Shown: piece by piece, positions 33,281 through 41,877 of the stretch | Layout of the letters: every line of letters begins with the position of its first letter | Position numbering within the stretch: the first letter of the stretch is position 1 | Assembly (NCBI GenBank): GCA_038040485.1 | Contig: JBBPIE010000001.1 | Coordinates: forward strand, 186,001-250,000 | DNA length: 64,000 nt | From: Onstottus_B arcticum | Lineage (GTDB): Bacteria > Acidobacteriota > Blastocatellia > UBA7656 | Direction: 5' to 3' | The notes under the pieces: model-generated | Seen by the model: only the letters and a program-made list of their open reading frames with translations | Databases searched by the model: none | What the model was told of the DNA's origin: nothing | Program-made: the position numbers and the translations under genes

Positions 33281-34686
33281 TCCTCCAACAACTCGAACAA
33301 AGGCGGGTGGTGTTGTTGGGCTTTGGCGTCGAGGGCCAGGCCACCTACGAGTTCCTCCGTTCGAGATTTCCGAACAAAGCTCTTGGCATAGCTGATCGGC
33401 GTCCACTCGCCGACCTGGAGATCACGCCACAAGCTCTCTCGCGTTTGAAGAGCGACGGGAATGTCGCGGCTCATTGTGGCGAGAACTATCTCGATGCGCT
33501 TGAAGACTACGACGTCGTCGTGAAGACGCCCGGCATCTCGAAGACCAACGCCGCTCTTTTCGCGGCTGTTGAGCGCGGCGCACTGCTAACTTCGCATACG
33601 GAAATTTTCTTCGAGATGTTTGATCATCGCAGAATCATCGCGGTGACCGGGACCAAGGGTAAGAGCACTACTACATCGCTCGCCTACAAGCTCGCACGCG
33701 AGGGCGGGCTCGATGTGATACTGGGAGGAAACATCGGCGAGCCTCCGCTGATTCATCTGGACCAGGCGACCGGGAACACCGTGTTCGTGCTGGAGCTTTC
33801 GAGCTATCAGCTTGAACCGCTTCGCCGCAGCCCTCATATCGCGGTCTTGCTGAACATCGTGCCCGAGCATCTCGATTACCATGCGAGCTTCGCGGAATAC
33901 GCCTCGGCTAAAGAGAAGATCACGAAGTTTCAAAACGAGTCTGACTTTCTGGTGTACAACTCCGACTTCCCAGTGCCGATCGAGATCGCGGAGCGCGGGC
34001 GCGCGCGCGGGGTTCCGTTCAGCGTGAAGCGTGCGCTCGACTTCGGATGTTATTTGGAAGGTGACCGGATTATCTTCGCCGATGGCCGTGCGCAGAAAGA
34101 GATTCTGAGAACCGCGGATATCCCGTTGATCGGGGCTTTCAACGTGCAGAACGTGTGTGGGGCGGTTGCGGCGGCGGCGATCGCGGGCGCTTCGACGGAG
34201 GCGATGGCGGATTCGGTTCGCAGTTTCAAGCCGCTTCCGCATCGGCTCGAATACATTGGCGAGTACAGCGGAATCCGCTTCTACAATGACTCGATCTCGA
34301 CCGTTCCAGAGTCCGCTTTGAGCGCACTGGAGGCATTGGGCGCCGGTGTGCAGACGCTGATCCTCGGCGGGCACGAGCGGCATCTGGACTATGCGGATTT
34401 CGCGCGCGGGCTTCTTGCCAGCAAGGTTGAGAACCTGATTCTGTTCTCACCGACCGGCAAGCGGATGTGGGAGGCGGTCGAGTCGGCGGCAGGCACAGAC
34501 GAATTCAAGCTCACGGCGTTCCCGGTTGAGACGATGGGAGAAGCCGTTCGCCTGGCTTTCGAGCACACGAAGCACGGCAGGATATGCCTGCTCTCGCCAG
34601 CGTCGCCGAGTTACGGAAAGTTCAAGGACTATCGCGAACGCGGCGACGCTTTCAAGAAGCATGTGGAGGAGGTGGGGAATCGATAG
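33277..34686 (+). CDS. murD2: Mur ligase: UDP-MurNAc-L-Ala ligase, probably L-Glu adding (MurD2-like)
   Basis: A cytoplasmic Mur ligase of 469 residues. The N-terminal Rossmann-like domain (RVVLLGFGVEGQATYEFL) binds UDP-substrate, the central ATPase domain carries the P-loop VTGTKGKSTTT, and later blocks FVLELSSYQLE and LNIVPEHLDYH are conserved MurD/MurC elements. The C-terminal domain begins near PLPHRLEYIGEYSGIRFYND. In Xanthomonas the enzyme coupled to MurL adds L-Glu rather than D-Glu. The ATG overlaps the murL stop, which fixes the start; the frame upstream of it is antisense-like noise. Specificity for L-Glu is an inference from the murL pairing. Confidence 0.88.
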   Translation: MILQQLEQRRVVLLGFGVEGQATYEFLRSRFPNKALGIADRRPLADLEITPQALSRLKSDGNVAAHCGENYLDALEDYDVVVKTPGISKTNAALFAAVERGALLTSHTEIFFEMFDHRRIIAVTGTKGKSTTTSLAYKLAREGGLDVILGGNIGEPPLIHLDQATGNTVFVLELSSYQLEPLRRSPHIAVLLNIVPEHLDYHASFAEYASAKEKITKFQNESDFLVYNSDFPVPIEIAERGRARGVPFSVKRALDFGCYLEGDRIIFADGRAQKEILRTADIPLIGAFNVQNVCGAVAAAAIAGASTEAMADSVRSFKPLPHRLEYIGEYSGIRFYNDSISTVPESALSALEALGAGVQTLILGGHERHLDYADFARGLLASKVENLILFSPTGKRMWEAVESAAGTDEFKLTAFPVETMGEAVRLAFEHTKHGRICLLSPASPSYGKFKDYRERGDAFKKHVEEVGNR

Positions 34687-34750
34687 GCAAGATCGGCTTT
34701 AGCGGGTGGTCGGACCGGCTTCAGATTGTCGTGGGTTTGAATCGCTTTGC

Positions 34751-34792
34751 AAAGAAAATGAGGGCGAAACGTTTGCACATCGTCTCGCCCTC
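34751..34792 (-). terminator. Probable terminator after mnmG
   Basis: Arms GAGGGCGAAACG (34760-34771) and CGTCTCGCCCTC (34781-34792) form a 12-bp stem with one mismatch. On the minus strand the hairpin is followed by ATTTTCTTT. It lies in the convergent gap between murD2 and mnmG, 108 bases past the mnmG stop, and could also stop plus-strand transcription. Confidence 0.55.
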
Positions 34793-34899
34793 TACCATTC
34801 CGCTCACTTTGGAGAAAAGAGGCAGTGCTTTTGCTGCCAAAGAGATCATAGCAAAGTGTCCCGGCCGCGCAAAGCCACCGACGCAGGTTAGCGAGCGCC

Positions 34900-36780
34900 T
34901 CACCCAGCCAGCCCGTCCCTGAGCATCTCGACGAGGAGGATCGACACCGCTGCCGGAGTCACTCCGGGTATCCGAGCTGCCTGACCGATCGTGCGCGGAC
35001 GAATCGCCCCGAGCTTCTGCACGACTTCGTTCGACAGACCGGATATTCGAGAGAAGTCCGCGTCGCGAGGAATCTCCATCTCGTCGTAGCGCCCACGCTT
35101 GCGGGCAAAAGTCTCTTGATCTTTAAGATAGCCCGAGTAGCGAATGTCATTCAGGGCTACGACTATCTCCTTTTCGTCGATGCCGTCGCTGATCGCTGAC
35201 TTGACGATCGCTCTCAACTTCTCCGAACTGCAATCCGGCCGCCGCGCGAGGTAGTCCAGCCGCTTGCCTCGATAAGCTTCAGCCGAGCCCTCAAGCTCAA
35301 GCTCGCCTAACAGGTCATCGCCCAACTCGCTCACCTTCGCGCTCGCAAGGTAGCTCTTCACGTGCTCGACATCCCGCTGGCGGCGCTCGAACGCTTGATA
35401 GTCAGTGTCGTTGATTGATCCAATCTCTCGCGCGAGCGGAGTCAATCGCTGATCGGCGTTGTCGTAACGAAGCGACAGCCGCATCTCGGCGCGCGACGTG
35501 AACATGCGGTAAGGCTCATCCGCGCCTTTTGTAACCAGATCATCAACCATCACTCCGATGTAGCTCTGCTGGCGGTCGAGCGTGATCTGCTCGCGATCAA
35601 GCGCGGCAAGCGCGGCGTTCGCTCCCGCGACTATTCCCTGCCCGGCCGCCTCCTCGTAGCCCGAAGTGCCGTTAATCTGACCGGCATGGTAGAGTCCGCC
35701 GACTAGTTTCGTCTCAAGCGTGCCGTACAGTTCGCGCGGATCGACAAAGTCGTACTCAACGGCGTAACCCGGACGCAGCAGCTTCACATTCTCAAGCCCC
35801 GGTATCGCTCGAACAAACTCAACCTGCACTTCTTCGGCCATGCTCGTCGAGATGCCGTTCGGATAAACCTCGTATGTGTTGTAGCCCTCGGGTTCGAGGA
35901 ATATCTGATGCCGAGTTTTCTCCGCAAACTTGACGACTTTGTCTTCGATCGACGGGCAGTAGCGCGGGCCGATGCCTTTGATCTCGCCGCTGTACAACGG
36001 CGACTTGTCGAGGTTGCGGCGAATCACATCGTGAACCGCTTCGGTGGTGTAGCCGATGAAACATTCGATCTGGCGGCGATCGATCGTCGAGGTCTTGAAC
36101 GAGAAAGGCACGGGCCGCTCGTCGCCCGGCTGGCGTTCGAACTTCGAGTAGTCGATCGTACGGCCGTCGAGCCGCGGCGGTGTTCCGGTCTTGAGCCTTC
36201 CAGTCTTGAAGCCGATTCCGCGAATGCAGTCGGCTAGCTTGATCGAAGCGGGCTCGCCGCTGCGCCCGGCTTGAAAGGTCCGCTTGCCGACGTGAATCAA
36301 CCCGTTCAAGAACGTACCGGTCGTAAGAACAACAGAACGCGCGTTGATTCTCGTCCCGTCCGCAAGCTCGACGCCCGAGACGCGAGACTGGTCGATTTTG
36401 ATCTCGGCGACTTCGCCTTCGACGATCGAGAGGTTCTCGACTTCGCTGAGCCTGCGGCGCATCTCGGTTCGATATAGGTTGCGGTCGGCTTGCGCGCGAG
36501 GCGATTGCACTGCCGGACCGCGGCTGCGATTGAGCAAGCGGAACTGGATTCCGGTCGCGTCGATGACTTCGCCCATTATGCCGCCGAGCGCATCGACTTC
36601 GCGGACGACGTGACCTTTGGCTATGCCGCCGATGGCAGGGTTGCAGCTCATCTGGCCGATCGAGTTGATGTCGATGGTGACAAGCGCAGTTCGCGCGCCT
36701 ACGCGCGCGGCGATGTAAGCCGCTTCGCAGCCCGCGTGCCCCGCGCCAATGACGATAACGTCGAATGCTGGTGTGCTCAT
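34900..36780 (-). CDS. mnmG: tRNA uridine-5-carboxymethylaminomethyl modification enzyme MnmG (GidA)
   Basis: FAD-dependent partner of MnmE in making cmnm5U at the wobble position of several tRNAs. The 626 residues match the family. VIVIGAGHAGCEAAYIAARV is the FAD-binding loop, MSCNPAIGGIAKGHVVRE and RGPAVQSPRAQADRNLYR are signature blocks, and RYCPSIEDKV and GQINGTSGYEEAAGQG complete it. The ATG at 36780 gives the normal N-terminus (MSTPAFDVIVIG). mnmE lies directly upstream in the same direction across a palindromic repeat, an order conserved in many bacteria. Confidence 0.98.
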   Translation of the reverse strand: MSTPAFDVIVIGAGHAGCEAAYIAARVGARTALVTIDINSIGQMSCNPAIGGIAKGHVVREVDALGGIMGEVIDATGIQFRLLNRSRGPAVQSPRAQADRNLYRTEMRRRLSEVENLSIVEGEVAEIKIDQSRVSGVELADGTRINARSVVLTTGTFLNGLIHVGKRTFQAGRSGEPASIKLADCIRGIGFKTGRLKTGTPPRLDGRTIDYSKFERQPGDERPVPFSFKTSTIDRRQIECFIGYTTEAVHDVIRRNLDKSPLYSGEIKGIGPRYCPSIEDKVVKFAEKTRHQIFLEPEGYNTYEVYPNGISTSMAEEVQVEFVRAIPGLENVKLLRPGYAVEYDFVDPRELYGTLETKLVGGLYHAGQINGTSGYEEAAGQGIVAGANAALAALDREQITLDRQQSYIGVMVDDLVTKGADEPYRMFTSRAEMRLSLRYDNADQRLTPLAREIGSINDTDYQAFERRQRDVEHVKSYLASAKVSELGDDLLGELELEGSAEAYRGKRLDYLARRPDCSSEKLRAIVKSAISDGIDEKEIVVALNDIRYSGYLKDQETFARKRGRYDEMEIPRDADFSRISGLSNEVVQKLGAIRPRTIGQAARIPGVTPAAVSILLVEMLRDGLAG

Positions 36781-36792
36781 AACCTTCTTGTA

Positions 36793-36887
36793 GGGGCGGC
36801 TCTCCGTGGCCGCCCCTCGATCATACATCTTCTCCCTCAATCTGAGGTTGCTTGTTGGGCGGCCACGGAGGGCCGCCCAACAAGCAA
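36793..36887. repeat. Two opposed copies of a GC-rich palindrome between mnmE and mnmG
   Basis: A 17-bp stem (TTGCTTGTTGGGCGGCC, 36848-36864, against 36871-36887) with a six-base loop lies right after the mnmE stop. A second, shorter palindrome GGGGCGGCTCTCCGTGGCCG... at 36794-36817 contains the same core in reverse orientation. These are copies of one repeat. Placed between two coupled genes, they could attenuate transcription or protect mRNA. Confidence 0.75.
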
Positions 36888-38306
36888 TCATTTTCCGATA
36901 CAGAACGTCGAGAATATCTGTCCCAAGATATCTTCCGTCAACGTCTCGCCCGTTAATCTGCCCAACGCCTCGAGGCCCGCGCGAAGCTTTAACAAGACAA
37001 TCTCTTCAAGCTCGCCAGCGATCATCAACTCGCGCGCCTCGGAAAGATGTTCGGTAGCGCACTGAACAGCATGGTGCTGTCGGGCATCGGTCAGCATTAT
37101 ATCATCGCGCTCTGCCGAAGCATCACCCGACAGCCGTTCGAAGATCTTTGCTGCCAACTCCTCAAATCCAGCCCCGGTCAGCGCGGAAACGCTCACAACG
37201 TTCTCATACAGTTCTGAGATATGAACGCCGGTTTCATCGTACAACTCCTCGTCGAGGATATTCTCCAAATCGACTTTGTTTACCGCGACTATGCGTCTCG
37301 CTTCAGGCACGCTGTCGAGCAACTGAATGCCTTCTCGCTCGAGCTGACGAGAAGCATCGAGAACCACAAGCGAGATGTCCGCGTCGGCGATTGCATTTCT
37401 GCTTCGAGTGATGCCGATGGTTTCGACTATGTCGCTTGTCTCGCGAATCCCAGCCGTGTCTATCAATCGCACCGGCACACCAGAGATCGACGTGCTCTCA
37501 TACAGCGCGTCTCGCGTAGTCCCCGGCAGCTCGGTCACAATCGCGCGGTCGCTCCCAACGAGCCGGTTGAACACCGAAGACTTGCCGACGTTCGGCCGCC
37601 CGACTATCGCCAGGTCGAAGCCCTCTTTCACATAACGCCCAAACGAGAAACTTGCGGCGATTTCGTTCAAGCCGTGGATCGTCTGGTCTAGCTTGTCGGT
37701 CAGGGCAGCGGTCGCTTCGGGTGAGATGTCGTCTTCGACAAACTCGACCGATGATTCGAGGTGCACAATGATCTCGACAACGGCTTCTTTAAGAGGAGAG
37801 AGCCGCTTCGAGAGCGCGCCTTCGAGTTGTCTGGTTGCGACGCGAGCCTGGTACTCGGTCTGCGCGTTGATCACGTCGCGCACCGCCTGGGCTTGCGCGA
37901 GGTCGATCCGCCTGTTGAAGAACGCGCGAAAGGTGAACTCGCCGGGTTCGGCTATGCGCGCGCCGTTCGCGGTCACAAGCTCCAGGACGCGGCGAAGGAT
38001 GACCGGGCTTCCGTGGCAGCTCAACTCGACCACGTCTTCGCCTGTGTATGACCGGGGCGCTTTGAAGTAAGTAAGGACTGCCTGGTCGATCGCCTGAGAA
38101 CTGTCGGGGTCGATGATGTGGCCGAATTGCGCGTGGTTAGGCTCGAACCACGAAGAACTGAATACTGAAGCCTCAGAACTGAGTCGTTGTGAGCGAAAGA
38201 GCGATGCTGCTATGTCGAGCGCCGTCGGCCCGCTCAATCGCACGACTCCGATTCCGCCGCGGCCCGGCGGCGTTGAGATCGCCGCTATTGTGTCGTCCGA
38301 ATACAT
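36888..38306 (-). CDS. mnmE: tRNA modification GTPase MnmE (TrmE)
   Basis: GTPase partner of MnmG, 472 residues. The N-terminal formyl-THF-binding domain starts with DDTIAAISTPPGRGGIGVVR. The G domain carries GRPNVGKSSVFNRL, then TTRDALYE, DTAGIRETSD and NKVD. The protein ends in CIGK, the C-terminal Cys motif diagnostic of MnmE. A small Ser-rich stretch near residues 40-52 (LSSEASVFSSSWFEP) is coded by imperfect heptamers and looks like a local insertion. It lies in the conserved rpmH-rnpA-yidD-yidC-jag-mnmE-mnmG order. Confidence 0.98.
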   Translation of the reverse strand: MYSDDTIAAISTPPGRGGIGVVRLSGPTALDIAASLFRSQRLSSEASVFSSSWFEPNHAQFGHIIDPDSSQAIDQAVLTYFKAPRSYTGEDVVELSCHGSPVILRRVLELVTANGARIAEPGEFTFRAFFNRRIDLAQAQAVRDVINAQTEYQARVATRQLEGALSKRLSPLKEAVVEIIVHLESSVEFVEDDISPEATAALTDKLDQTIHGLNEIAASFSFGRYVKEGFDLAIVGRPNVGKSSVFNRLVGSDRAIVTELPGTTRDALYESTSISGVPVRLIDTAGIRETSDIVETIGITRSRNAIADADISLVVLDASRQLEREGIQLLDSVPEARRIVAVNKVDLENILDEELYDETGVHISELYENVVSVSALTGAGFEELAAKIFERLSGDASAERDDIMLTDARQHHAVQCATEHLSEARELMIAGELEEIVLLKLRAGLEALGRLTGETLTEDILGQIFSTFCIGK

Positions 38307-38313
38307 TGGTTTG

Positions 38314-38383
38314 TGGTTCCTGGTTCCTGGTTCCTGGTTCGTGAGCGTATGAACTAGAAACCGGAAACCAGAAACCCGAAACC
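38314..38383. repeat. Heptanucleotide tandem repeats (GGTTCCT and GAAACC types)
   Basis: GGTTCCT occurs three times plus a partial unit at 38314-38340. AGAAACC, GGAAACC, AGAAACC, CGAAACC follow at 38356-38383. The two blocks are roughly complementary and could pair. They occupy the whole spacer between mnmE and jag. Confidence 0.85.
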
Positions 38384-38384
38384 G

Positions 38385-38837
38385 CTAGACCGGTCGAACG
38401 GTGACTTTGCGGTTCTCGCCGCTGCCCTGGCTTTCGGTCACGACAGTCGTGTCCTCCGCAAGCGCGAGATGGATGATCCTGCGTTCGTTTGCGCTCATCG
38501 GTGTAAAACTGAACGGAGTGCGAGCCGTTCTAACCTTCTCGGCAGCCTTCTCCGCCATCAGCCGCAACTCCTTCTCGCGTTGCGCGCGGTAGCTCCCCGA
38601 GTCGAACACGATTCGCAGCTCCTCGCCGGCGTGCCGCGCCAGAGTGCGATTTGCCAGGTACTCGAGCGCGTCAAGCAGCTCGGCGTTGTGTCCGAGCAAC
38701 AGAGCTACATCGCCGCCGCGCACCTGGACCTTGAGCCCCTCACTGCTTCCTTCAGCCTCGGCCTTCAGTTCAAGACCGCTGGCGCCAAGCACTCGGTTGG
38801 TGAATTCAACGACGGCATTGAGATCATCTTCTGGCAT
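38385..38837 (-). CDS. khpB: RNA-binding protein Jag/KhpB (KH and R3H domains)
   Basis: A 150-residue protein. The KH-like domain contains LLLGHNAELLDALEYLANRT, and the R3H domain contains SANERRIIHLALAEDTTVVT followed by SQGSGENRKVTVRP. The N-terminal Jag domain of some homologues is missing; here the protein begins directly before the KH domain. KhpB binds RNA with KhpA and affects cell elongation in several bacteria. It sits between yidC and mnmE, the usual place. Confidence 0.94.
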   Translation of the reverse strand: MPEDDLNAVVEFTNRVLGASGLELKAEAEGSSEGLKVQVRGGDVALLLGHNAELLDALEYLANRTLARHAGEELRIVFDSGSYRAQREKELRLMAEKAAEKVRTARTPFSFTPMSANERRIIHLALAEDTTVVTESQGSGENRKVTVRPV

Positions 38838-38863
38838 CGCATGTTTCCTTCGACCCGCTGGCC

Positions 38864-40969
38864 TCAGACTTCCGCTCGCCGCTCCTGGCCGCGCTTGCGA
38901 GACTTCTTTCCCGCCGGGTCTGCGCTGGTCTTATTTGACGACCGCGGGCCACCCTTAGTCCCGCCGTTCCCGCCTGCGAGCGCCGCCTCGTTAGTCGGCT
39001 CGGCAGTCCGGCGATTGATAAACAATTGGATAGCGACTCCTACGACGTTGCTCACCATCCAATAGAGAACCAGTCCGCTGGGCGCGGAGAAGAAGAAGAA
39101 ATAAGTGAGCATGATAGGCATCAGCCACGTCATCATGATCCGCTGCATCTTCATCGAAGGATCGGCGGACGGCGGCTGTGGCGTAAGCATCGTCGAAGCG
39201 ATCATCGTGACGCACATGATTATCGGAAGCAGCTTGAATGGATCTGATCGCGACAGATCGTGAATCCAAAGCGTCCACGGCGCATGGCGTACGTCGAGCG
39301 ACGAACTCAGGTACAAGTACACTGCCCAGAAGATCGGCATCTGAAGCAGCAGCGGCATGCAGCCGCCCAACGGATTCGCTTCCTTCATCAAAGCGAGTTG
39401 TTCCGTCTGAAGCTCCTGCAGCTCGCGCTCGTACTTCTTCGGATTCTCTTTGAGCTTCTTCATCCGGTCCTGGAGCTCTTTCATGCGAGGCTGATGCTTC
39501 GCCGCCTTCTTCATCTTCTTCGAGCTATAGAACCTCAGCGGCGACAGCGTAAGGTTGATGAGCACCGTCACAGCCACGATCGCCCAGCCGTAGTTGTTGA
39601 ACTGCCGGGCCAGCCCTTTTAGCGCCCACGCGAGCGCTGGGATAACCGGCCGCACGATAAACGAGAACATTCCGTAGTCAATCAGCGCACCAAGGTTTGC
39701 GTTTAGCTGCCGACTGACTTCCGCCAGTAGCCCAATGTCTTTTGGCCCAACGAAGATGTGAGTGTCGGAACCCGCGCGGACGGGAACAGCTACTGAAGGA
39801 TAGTCGTGTGGAGTGTCTTCACCGGGTGGTTTTAGCTGGACATTGGTCAGAGTAACCTCGCGAATGGGCGTTTCTGAAACCGCGAGCATAGCGAAGTAGT
39901 GATCGGTGACTCCGACCCACTGATAACCGTGCCTCATCGTGTCTGTGCTTTGCGCGACACCTACGCCGATGCCGGTTCCTTGAGGCAGCGCGTCGAGCGT
40001 CAACCTTTGACCGCCCGCCTCTCGCCCGATCACTCGAGCAACCCCGAGGAGAGTCAGCCCCTTGTCCGCAACCAGCTTAACTTCATTCACGTCGCCAGCA
40101 AGCGGCTTGTCCAGATCGATCCGATTCGACTCGTGATCGACCGCCGTTACGGTCGCAAACGGTGGAGTGATCGACGCGCCCGGGACCTGATGGCGGGAGC
40201 CGTCGATCCCGTAAGCTACTACCTGCGGCGGCGATGCGTAGCTGCCGGTCTGGCGGTCGGTTTGATCGCCGATGCGCGGACCGATGACGATCTCGACCGG
40301 CTGCTCGGCGCCGTTTGATTCCACTTCGGCTCGTACATCGAATACGAATGCCTCCCCGGTAAACTTGAACGTCTTGCGGGCGGTGACATCCGGCGAAGAA
40401 TAGACAAAGGTTATTTCTTTTTGCTCGCCGGCACCGATGCTGATTTCGTTCTCATTCGCGCCAAGCCCCTCGACTTGGAAATTTGCTTCACTGAGCCGTT
40501 TCGCAAGCGCCGGCGACCGCGGCAGCCGAAGACTTAGAGGCGCCGCGAGCGAGTCGGGTATTTGCGATGGAATCAGCTCGAGCTCGCCGTCACCGTTTGC
40601 CGGCAGTATTGGGCGGAGTTTGCCATTCTCGGAATAGGCTTTGAGCACCCAGGATGTAGCGACAGCGCCGTGGTTTGAGAACTTCGCAGTCCAATAGTCG
40701 GTCTTGATCGTTATCGGCTCGCGCAAGGCAACTTGAGGCGCGGGCGGTTGTGCGGATGCTTGCGTTGGCGCCTTCGGCCCTTGAGCAGGAGGTTGCACCG
40801 CGCGAGGTTTCTCGACTGGGGCCGCGGCTTGCGGCGGCGCTCCCTGATCGATCATTTCTTCGAGGATGGGCGGAGGCGGAGTAGGAAAGAAGCGCCGCAT
40901 TATCAGCGGCCATGCCATAAGCACAACCATCGACAGTATTATTGCAACTACTATTCGAGTTCGATCCAT
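38864..40969 (-). CDS. yidC: Membrane protein insertase YidC
   Basis: A 701-residue Oxa1/YidC family insertase. Helix 1 is at the N-terminus (IVVAIILSMVVLMAWPLIM), followed by a Pro/Ala-rich linker and a large periplasmic domain to about residue 430. The conserved membrane core follows: FNNYGWAIVAVTVLINLTLS, the coiled basic loop LQDRMKKLKENPKKYERELQ, LGGCMPLLLQMPIFWAVYLY, and the last helices with SAPSGLVLYWMVSNVVGV. The tail is basic, probably contacting ribosomes. It lies between yidD and jag in the standard order. Confidence 0.98.
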   Translation of the reverse strand: MDRTRIVVAIILSMVVLMAWPLIMRRFFPTPPPPILEEMIDQGAPPQAAAPVEKPRAVQPPAQGPKAPTQASAQPPAPQVALREPITIKTDYWTAKFSNHGAVATSWVLKAYSENGKLRPILPANGDGELELIPSQIPDSLAAPLSLRLPRSPALAKRLSEANFQVEGLGANENEISIGAGEQKEITFVYSSPDVTARKTFKFTGEAFVFDVRAEVESNGAEQPVEIVIGPRIGDQTDRQTGSYASPPQVVAYGIDGSRHQVPGASITPPFATVTAVDHESNRIDLDKPLAGDVNEVKLVADKGLTLLGVARVIGREAGGQRLTLDALPQGTGIGVGVAQSTDTMRHGYQWVGVTDHYFAMLAVSETPIREVTLTNVQLKPPGEDTPHDYPSVAVPVRAGSDTHIFVGPKDIGLLAEVSRQLNANLGALIDYGMFSFIVRPVIPALAWALKGLARQFNNYGWAIVAVTVLINLTLSPLRFYSSKKMKKAAKHQPRMKELQDRMKKLKENPKKYERELQELQTEQLALMKEANPLGGCMPLLLQMPIFWAVYLYLSSSLDVRHAPWTLWIHDLSRSDPFKLLPIIMCVTMIASTMLTPQPPSADPSMKMQRIMMTWLMPIMLTYFFFFSAPSGLVLYWMVSNVVGVAIQLFINRRTAEPTNEAALAGGNGGTKGGPRSSNKTSADPAGKKSRKRGQERRAEV

Positions 40970-41068
40970 TAATTCACATCAGGCGGACTTGCCGCCCGTC
41001 CGAACCAATTCCCGGAGCGGAGCGATGGTGATCGACGGCCGCTCGAAAAGGCGAATGATTCGCCAGGA

Positions 41069-41278
41069 CTATTTCACCGGGTCATAACCGCCGGAGTGAA
41101 ACGGGTGACATCGCAGGAGCCTTCGCGCTCCCATATACGAACCGCGCAGGGCACCGTGCCGTTTGATCGCTTCGAGCGTGTACTCGGAACAAGTGGGCGT
41201 GAATCTGCACGACGGTGGAAGCAACGGAGAGATGAACAACTGGTAGGCTTTAATAAGATAGATCAAAACCAACTTCAC
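41069..41278 (-). CDS. yidD: Membrane protein insertion efficiency factor YidD
   Basis: A 69-residue protein with the full family pattern: YQLFISPLLPPSCRFTPTCS, EYTLEAIKRHGALRG, then RLLRCHPFHSGGYDPVK. It probably helps YidC-dependent insertion at the membrane. Its ATG overlaps the rnpA stop by four bases (ATGA), so the pair is coupled. It is followed, after 100 bases, by yidC. Confidence 0.97.
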   Translation of the reverse strand: MKLVLIYLIKAYQLFISPLLPPSCRFTPTCSEYTLEAIKRHGALRGSYMGARRLLRCHPFHSGGYDPVK

Positions 41279-41628
41279 GGGTTGCCCGCCTTCTTTAGAA
41301 ACGTTGTGAAGTCACCCTCAAGCTCACTGTAGCTCGCCTCCACCAGGCGGCGCTTCACGTTAATGACTATATCAACTCCGTTTGGGACTAGCCATTTGTT
41401 TTTCCTGAACGCCTCGCGCATCAGCCGCCGTGCCCGGTTGCGCTCGACGGAGTTGCCCATCTTTCGTGTTGCGGTTATGCCCATACGAGGCCCTTCGATT
41501 TGGTTTGGCAATACAAACGCCGTGAAGTAGGCGGCCTGGATCTTGCGCCCGGCGTCGTACACTTCCCGAAAGCGATCTCGCTTCAGAATGCGGTCTGACT
41601 TTGGAAACTTCTCGGATGCTTCGGTCAT
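41275..41628 (-). CDS. rnpA: Ribonuclease P protein component
   Basis: RnpA assists the RNase P RNA in 5' maturation of tRNAs. The protein has 117 residues from the ATG at 41628: KFPKSDRILKRDRFREVYDA is the N-terminal motif, and RKMGNSVERNRARRLMREAF is the RNR signature that binds RNA. The frame continues upstream through 16 more codons to a GTG at 41676, but those codons read heptamer repeat sequence; the ATG fits the family better. No strong ribosome site is seen for either start. rpmH lies upstream. Confidence 0.94.
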   Translation of the reverse strand: MTEASEKFPKSDRILKRDRFREVYDAGRKIQAAYFTAFVLPNQIEGPRMGITATRKMGNSVERNRARRLMREAFRKNKWLVPNGVDIVINVKRRLVEASYSELEGDFTTFLKKAGNP

Positions 41629-41665
41629 TGCTAATGCGTGCTTCGTGATGACCTGTTGTGTTTCG

Positions 41666-41693
41666 TCACGGATCACGAATCACGAATCACGTG
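41666..41693. repeat. Heptanucleotide tandem repeat (TCACGAA type)
   Basis: Four consecutive 7-base units: TCACGGA, TCACGAA, TCACGAA, TCACGTG. They lie between the rpmH stop and the rnpA coding region. On the minus strand they offer several in-frame GTG codons, which makes the rnpA start ambiguous. Confidence 0.8.
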
Positions 41694-41837
41694 CTAGTAA
41701 TGCGCGGGAGTCAGCCGCTTGCGGCCTTTGGCGCGGCGGCGCTTGATCACGAGTTGGCCGCCCTTCGTGCTCATTCGAACGCGAAACCCATGAGTCTTTG
41801 CCCGGCGGCGATTGTTAGGTTGAAAAGTCCGCTTCAT
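41694..41837 (-). CDS. rpmH: 50S ribosomal protein L34
   Basis: A 47-residue basic protein: MKRTFQPNNRRRAKTHGFRV and then RMSTKGGQLVIKRRRAKGRK, the standard L34 sequence. The ATG at 41837 follows GAGGTG. It is the first gene of the leftward operon that includes rnpA, yidD and yidC. A consensus-like promoter lies 40-70 bases upstream. In many genomes dnaA is on the other side; here a molybdoenzyme operon is there. Confidence 0.98.
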   Translation of the reverse strand: MKRTFQPNNRRRAKTHGFRVRMSTKGGQLVIKRRRAKGRKRLTPAHY

Positions 41838-41877
41838 CCCATACACCTCTCGATAAACGTCTCGACATAAAGGAGTA

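Noticed and set aside
36781..36891. N-terminal extension of mnmG
   Set aside because: The upstream codons read through palindromic repeats. The FAD-binding motif follows the ATG at 36780 directly.
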